Assembly (NCBI RefSeq): GCF_009696005.1 | Contig: NZ_VUMV01000001.1 | Coordinates: 124,001 to 188,000, forward strand | Direction of reading: 5' to 3' | DNA from: Bilifractor porci | GTDB lineage: Bacteria > Bacillota > Clostridia > Lachnospirales > Lachnospiraceae | DNA: 64,000 nt | Notes under the pieces: generated by a model | What the model saw: the letters and a program-made list of their open reading frames with translations, nothing else | Database searches by the model: none | Told to the model about the DNA's origin: nothing | Position numbers and translations under genes: made by a program | Part shown: positions 62,074 to 64,000 of the stretch, piece by piece | Layout of the letters: every line of letters starts with the position of its first letter | Numbering within the stretch: the stretch's first letter is position 1

Positions 62074-62252
62074 GCGCCGTCTCCTGTAATTTAATATCCG
62101 GGCAGCTCTGCTGCCTTCTTTTATGCACCTGCATGCCTCTCTGCCGCAGGTACAGTTAAAAGCTGTACGAGTCCGGCAATCAATTCCTCCGCCACCTGCA
62201 TGCAGGCATGACCGGTTGATGGCCTTGTGTCACTGACACCATCGTACAATAG
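62074..62252 (-). other. Structured leader of gmk
   Basis: The DNA between the promoter and gmk has several inverted repeats: GTGTCAGTGACAC, CCTGCATGCAGG, GTACAG-N7-CTGTAC and GGGCAGCTCTGCTGCC-like pairs. On the minus strand it can be read as a frame from a TTG near 62247 or an ATG near 62202, ending in TAA near 62125 (MQVAEELIAGLVQLL...). I recognise neither a known riboswitch nor a protein family. Confidence 0.4.
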
Positions 62253-62258
62253 TAAAAG

Positions 62259-62287
62259 ATTATACACGCTGGCAGAAAGCGAGTCAA
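62259..62287 (-). promoter_or_regulatory. Sigma-A type promoter of gmk
   Basis: Minus strand TTGACT (62287-62282), 17 bases, TATAAT (62264-62259). It lies between remA and gmk, so gmk and the genes after it can be expressed apart from yicC-remA. Confidence 0.8.
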
Positions 62288-62350
62288 ATAAAAGTCCTGC
62301 CTGATACTTGCTGCCTGCCCTTGTTTGGCATGCCGCGCGGCGGACAAAAA

Positions 62351-62617
62351 CTATTCTGCCTCCTCCGCCGCGTCACAGGGCGCACACGGCTGATTGAACC
62401 GATGGGTCAGCGTCTCCGGCTGCAGGGCGGAAAGAACAATCCAGCCGTCGCATAACACAAGGACAGATTTGGTTTTTCTGCCCTGCGTCGCGTCTATGAC
62501 GGTTCCGCTCTGTCTGGCCTGTGTAACCAGCCGTTTAACCGGAGCTGCCACAGGACTTACCACAGCAAAAATTTTATCCGTGTTCACGGAATTTCCGAAT
62601 CCTATATTCAACAGCAT
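62351..62617 (-). CDS. remA: RemA-like (DUF370) regulatory protein
   Basis: The 88-residue protein starts MLLNIGFGNSVNTDKIFAVVSPVAAPVKRLV and has GTVIDATQGRKTKSVLV and VLSALQPETLTHRF, the DUF370 pattern. In Bacillus RemA activates biofilm-matrix and osmoprotection genes; in Clostridia the gene usually lies between yicC and gmk, as here. A GTG at 62626 is an alternative start; ATG 62617 with AGGTGA upstream fits the family better. The C-terminus is extended by a short Cys/Pro-containing tail (QPCAPCDAAEEAE). Confidence 0.92.
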   Translation of the reverse strand: MLLNIGFGNSVNTDKIFAVVSPVAAPVKRLVTQARQSGTVIDATQGRKTKSVLVLCDGWIVLSALQPETLTHRFNQPCAPCDAAEEAE

Positions 62618-62631
62618 GACATTCACCTGTC

Positions 62632-63510
62632 CTACTCTATATTCTGGATCTGTTCTCTGATTTTTTCTATCTCGGTTTTCAGCTCTACGGCAAGCTCTGT
62701 GGTATCTTTATCGTTGGATTTGGAAAGAATGGTATTGGCTTCCCGGTTCATTTCCTGCGCCAGAAAATCCAGTTTCCGTCCGACCCCGCCTCCACGCTTC
62801 AGTTCGGTTCGCATATTGTTAATGTGGCTCTGCAGACGGACCGTTTCTTCATCGGTGCAGATTTTATCCGCAAACAGAACAACCTCCGCGGCGATCCGGC
62901 TCTCATCCACCTGAGCGTCTTCCAGAAGTTCCCTGGTTTTTTCCCGGAGCCTTGCTTTATAATCCTCCAGAATACCGGGAGCACGCCGGATCAGACGGTT
63001 CAGATTTTCTTCCATATGATCCAGTTTTCCCAGAAGATCCTGCTGCAAGTGCATTCCTTCCGTATTTCTGGACTGCCGAAATTTTTCCAGTGCGTCCCTG
63101 AGCGTTTTTTCCAGCTCTTCCCACAGTTCCGTATCATCCGAGGGTTCTTCTTCCATCGTAAGAACCTCCGGACAGGCCATCAGTTTGGAAACAGTCAGAT
63201 CATTGGGGAGAAGGAACTTTTTTTCTATTTCAGCGGCATACTCTGCATAGCGAGACGCAAGCTCCTCGTTATACTTCAGATGAAGATTGGAGCAGGTATA
63301 ATCCTCAAAGGAAACAGAAATATCTATTTTTCCCCTGCAGGCGTATTCTTTTACTATGTTGCGGATATTGTTCTCAAAAGAAGAAAGCCGCCTTGGACAG
63401 CGGATAGAAGGCTCAAGATATCTGTGATTAACGGACTTCACCTCAACGGTAAATTTATGCTGCTCATTCTGCAGCTCCGAACGACCGAAACCTGTCATAC
63501 TGTATATCAT
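62632..63510 (-). CDS. yicC: YicC-family endoribonuclease
   Basis: The 292-residue protein starts MIYSMTGFGRSE and has VEVKSVNHRYLE, KIDISVSFE, and the C-terminal DUF1732 block GGGVGRKLDFLAQEMNREANTILSKSNDKD. YicC proteins are now regarded as endoribonucleases. The frame runs on upstream to 63696, but ATG 63510 with AGGAGA upstream gives the invariant MxxSMTGFG start. A promoter lies at 63547-63576. It starts the yicC-remA-(gmk) series. Confidence 0.94.
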   Translation of the reverse strand: MIYSMTGFGRSELQNEQHKFTVEVKSVNHRYLEPSIRCPRRLSSFENNIRNIVKEYACRGKIDISVSFEDYTCSNLHLKYNEELASRYAEYAAEIEKKFLLPNDLTVSKLMACPEVLTMEEEPSDDTELWEELEKTLRDALEKFRQSRNTEGMHLQQDLLGKLDHMEENLNRLIRRAPGILEDYKARLREKTRELLEDAQVDESRIAAEVVLFADKICTDEETVRLQSHINNMRTELKRGGGVGRKLDFLAQEMNREANTILSKSNDKDTTELAVELKTEIEKIREQIQNIE

Positions 63511-63546
63511 AAAATCATTATCTCCTGTGTTTTCACATTCAGAGAT

Positions 63547-63576
63547 ATTATAAGACAAATGCGGGAGAAGCGTCAA
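63547..63576 (-). promoter_or_regulatory. Sigma-A type promoter of yicC
   Basis: Minus strand TTGACG (63576-63571), 18 bases, TATAAT (63552-63547), about 37 bases before the yicC start. Confidence 0.75.
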
Positions 63577-63749
63577 CGGTAATCCTGGATACAAAAATAC
63601 CGATAGCAGATAGATGTTTTTATTCTCCTGCTTACAGCCCGCCATTTTTATAAGAAAATTTTCTTCTCGGTAAGGATGGTTAGAACATTGCTGCAAACCG
63701 TGTTATAGTAGTTCTATTCTTACAATTTAATAGGAAAGAGGAATAAAGA

Positions 63750-64000
63750 ATGGCTTTTGATGGTTTTACGGTCGCCTGTCTGCGGAAGGAATTCTCAGAT
63801 GCGCTTTCGGGCGGGTATCTATCTAAAATTATTCAGCCGGAGCCGGACGCGCTTCTGCTTACAGTAAAAAATAACGGAAAACAATACCGGCTGCTTCTTT
63901 CTGCCAGCGCCGCCCTCCCGCTTGCCTACCTGACAAAAAAGAATCAGACTGCACCTTTGACAGCGCCGAATTTCTGCATGCTGCTGCGCAAATACATCGG
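63750..64000 (+). CDS. rqcH: Rqc2 homologue RqcH (NFACT), 5' part only
   Basis: The first 83 codons begin MAFDGFTVACLRKEFSDALSGGYLSKIIQPEPD and continue to PNFCMLLRKYI at the window edge, matching the NFACT-N domain of the RqcH/FbpA family. In Firmicutes RqcH adds C-terminal alanine tails to stalled nascent chains on 50S subunits. ATG 63750 is preceded by AAGAGGAA. A TATAGT at about 63703-63708 may be its -10; the -35 is unclear. It is divergent from yicC. Confidence 0.93.
   Translation, partial: MAFDGFTVACLRKEFSDALSGGYLSKIIQPEPDALLLTVKNNGKQYRLLLSASAALPLAYLTKKNQTAPLTAPNFCMLLRKYI

Overview
The window is an ordinary-looking stretch of a Firmicutes chromosome of the class Clostridia, most likely a Lachnospiraceae gut anaerobe. 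The evidence is the gene content: an NfnAB flavin-based electron-bifurcating transhydrogenase, a Rex redox repressor, LL-diaminopimelate aminotransferase, GatCAB, RemA, RqcH, a T-box leader, DUF2284, and anaerobic-type (CbiD/CbiF/CbiG) cobamide synthesis. Base composition is moderately GC-rich. Shine-Dalgarno sites are strong, TTG and GTG starts are common, and many stop/start overlaps are of the ATGA type. I see no phage, insertion sequence, CRISPR array or rRNA operon. The species assignment is inference.

Layout. From 1 to 7.8 kb a leftward cobamide cluster runs cobT-cobU-cobS-(short cobU-like)-cobC-amidohydrolase-cbiD-cbiF-cbiG and leaves the window inside cbiG. Nucleotide-loop assembly genes come first and corrin-ring genes second. 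From 7.8 to 16 kb are thrC, a GPH sugar symporter, an alpha/beta hydrolase, leuA behind a leucine (CUG) T-box, and a PutP-type sodium/solute symporter. From 16 to 20 kb a rightward heterodimeric ABC exporter is followed by tRNA-Pro(GGG), which faces it. From 20 to 36 kb almost everything is leftward: a COG2509 flavoprotein, a PAP2 phosphatase, then a long run of informational and housekeeping genes (DUF2284, phoH, ybeY, proB, 5-formyl-THF cyclo-ligase, miaB, mutS, mutL, miaA, a methionine-gamma-lyase-like PLP enzyme and a BaiN/HI0933-type flavoprotein).

From 36 to 47 kb come rlmH, nfnAB, a membrane zinc-ribbon/TPR protein, an FtsK/SpoIIIE translocase, a divergent UppP, a YebC regulator, the NAD(P)HX repair enzyme and Rex. 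A rightward ABC-F gene diverges from rex. From 49.7 to 64 kb are icd, gatBAC, dapL, pyrG, purF, cinA C-domain, pgsA, rimO, rpoZ, gmk, remA and yicC, all leftward, with the start of rightward rqcH at the edge.

Working together: the left end finishes and activates cobamides. The middle joins tRNA modification (miaA, miaB), mismatch repair (mutSL) and ribosome/RNA maturation (ybeY, rlmH, phoH). Rex, NAD(P)HX repair and NfnAB form a redox-cofactor neighbourhood. The right end couples nucleotide synthesis (gmk, purF, pyrG), lipid synthesis (pgsA), S12 modification and amidotransferase-dependent tRNA charging.

The least expected structure is a family of palindromic intergenic repeats (36.77-37.02 kb and 49.47-49.70 kb). 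Their outer arms differ between copies but stay self-complementary within each copy. Other points for a second look are a UppP homologue lacking the family's conserved acidic residue, a shortened second CobU, an amidohydrolase inside the cobamide operon, a terminator-like hairpin between miaB and mutS, and structured leaders before gmk and rpoZ. I found no clearly new multi-gene system.
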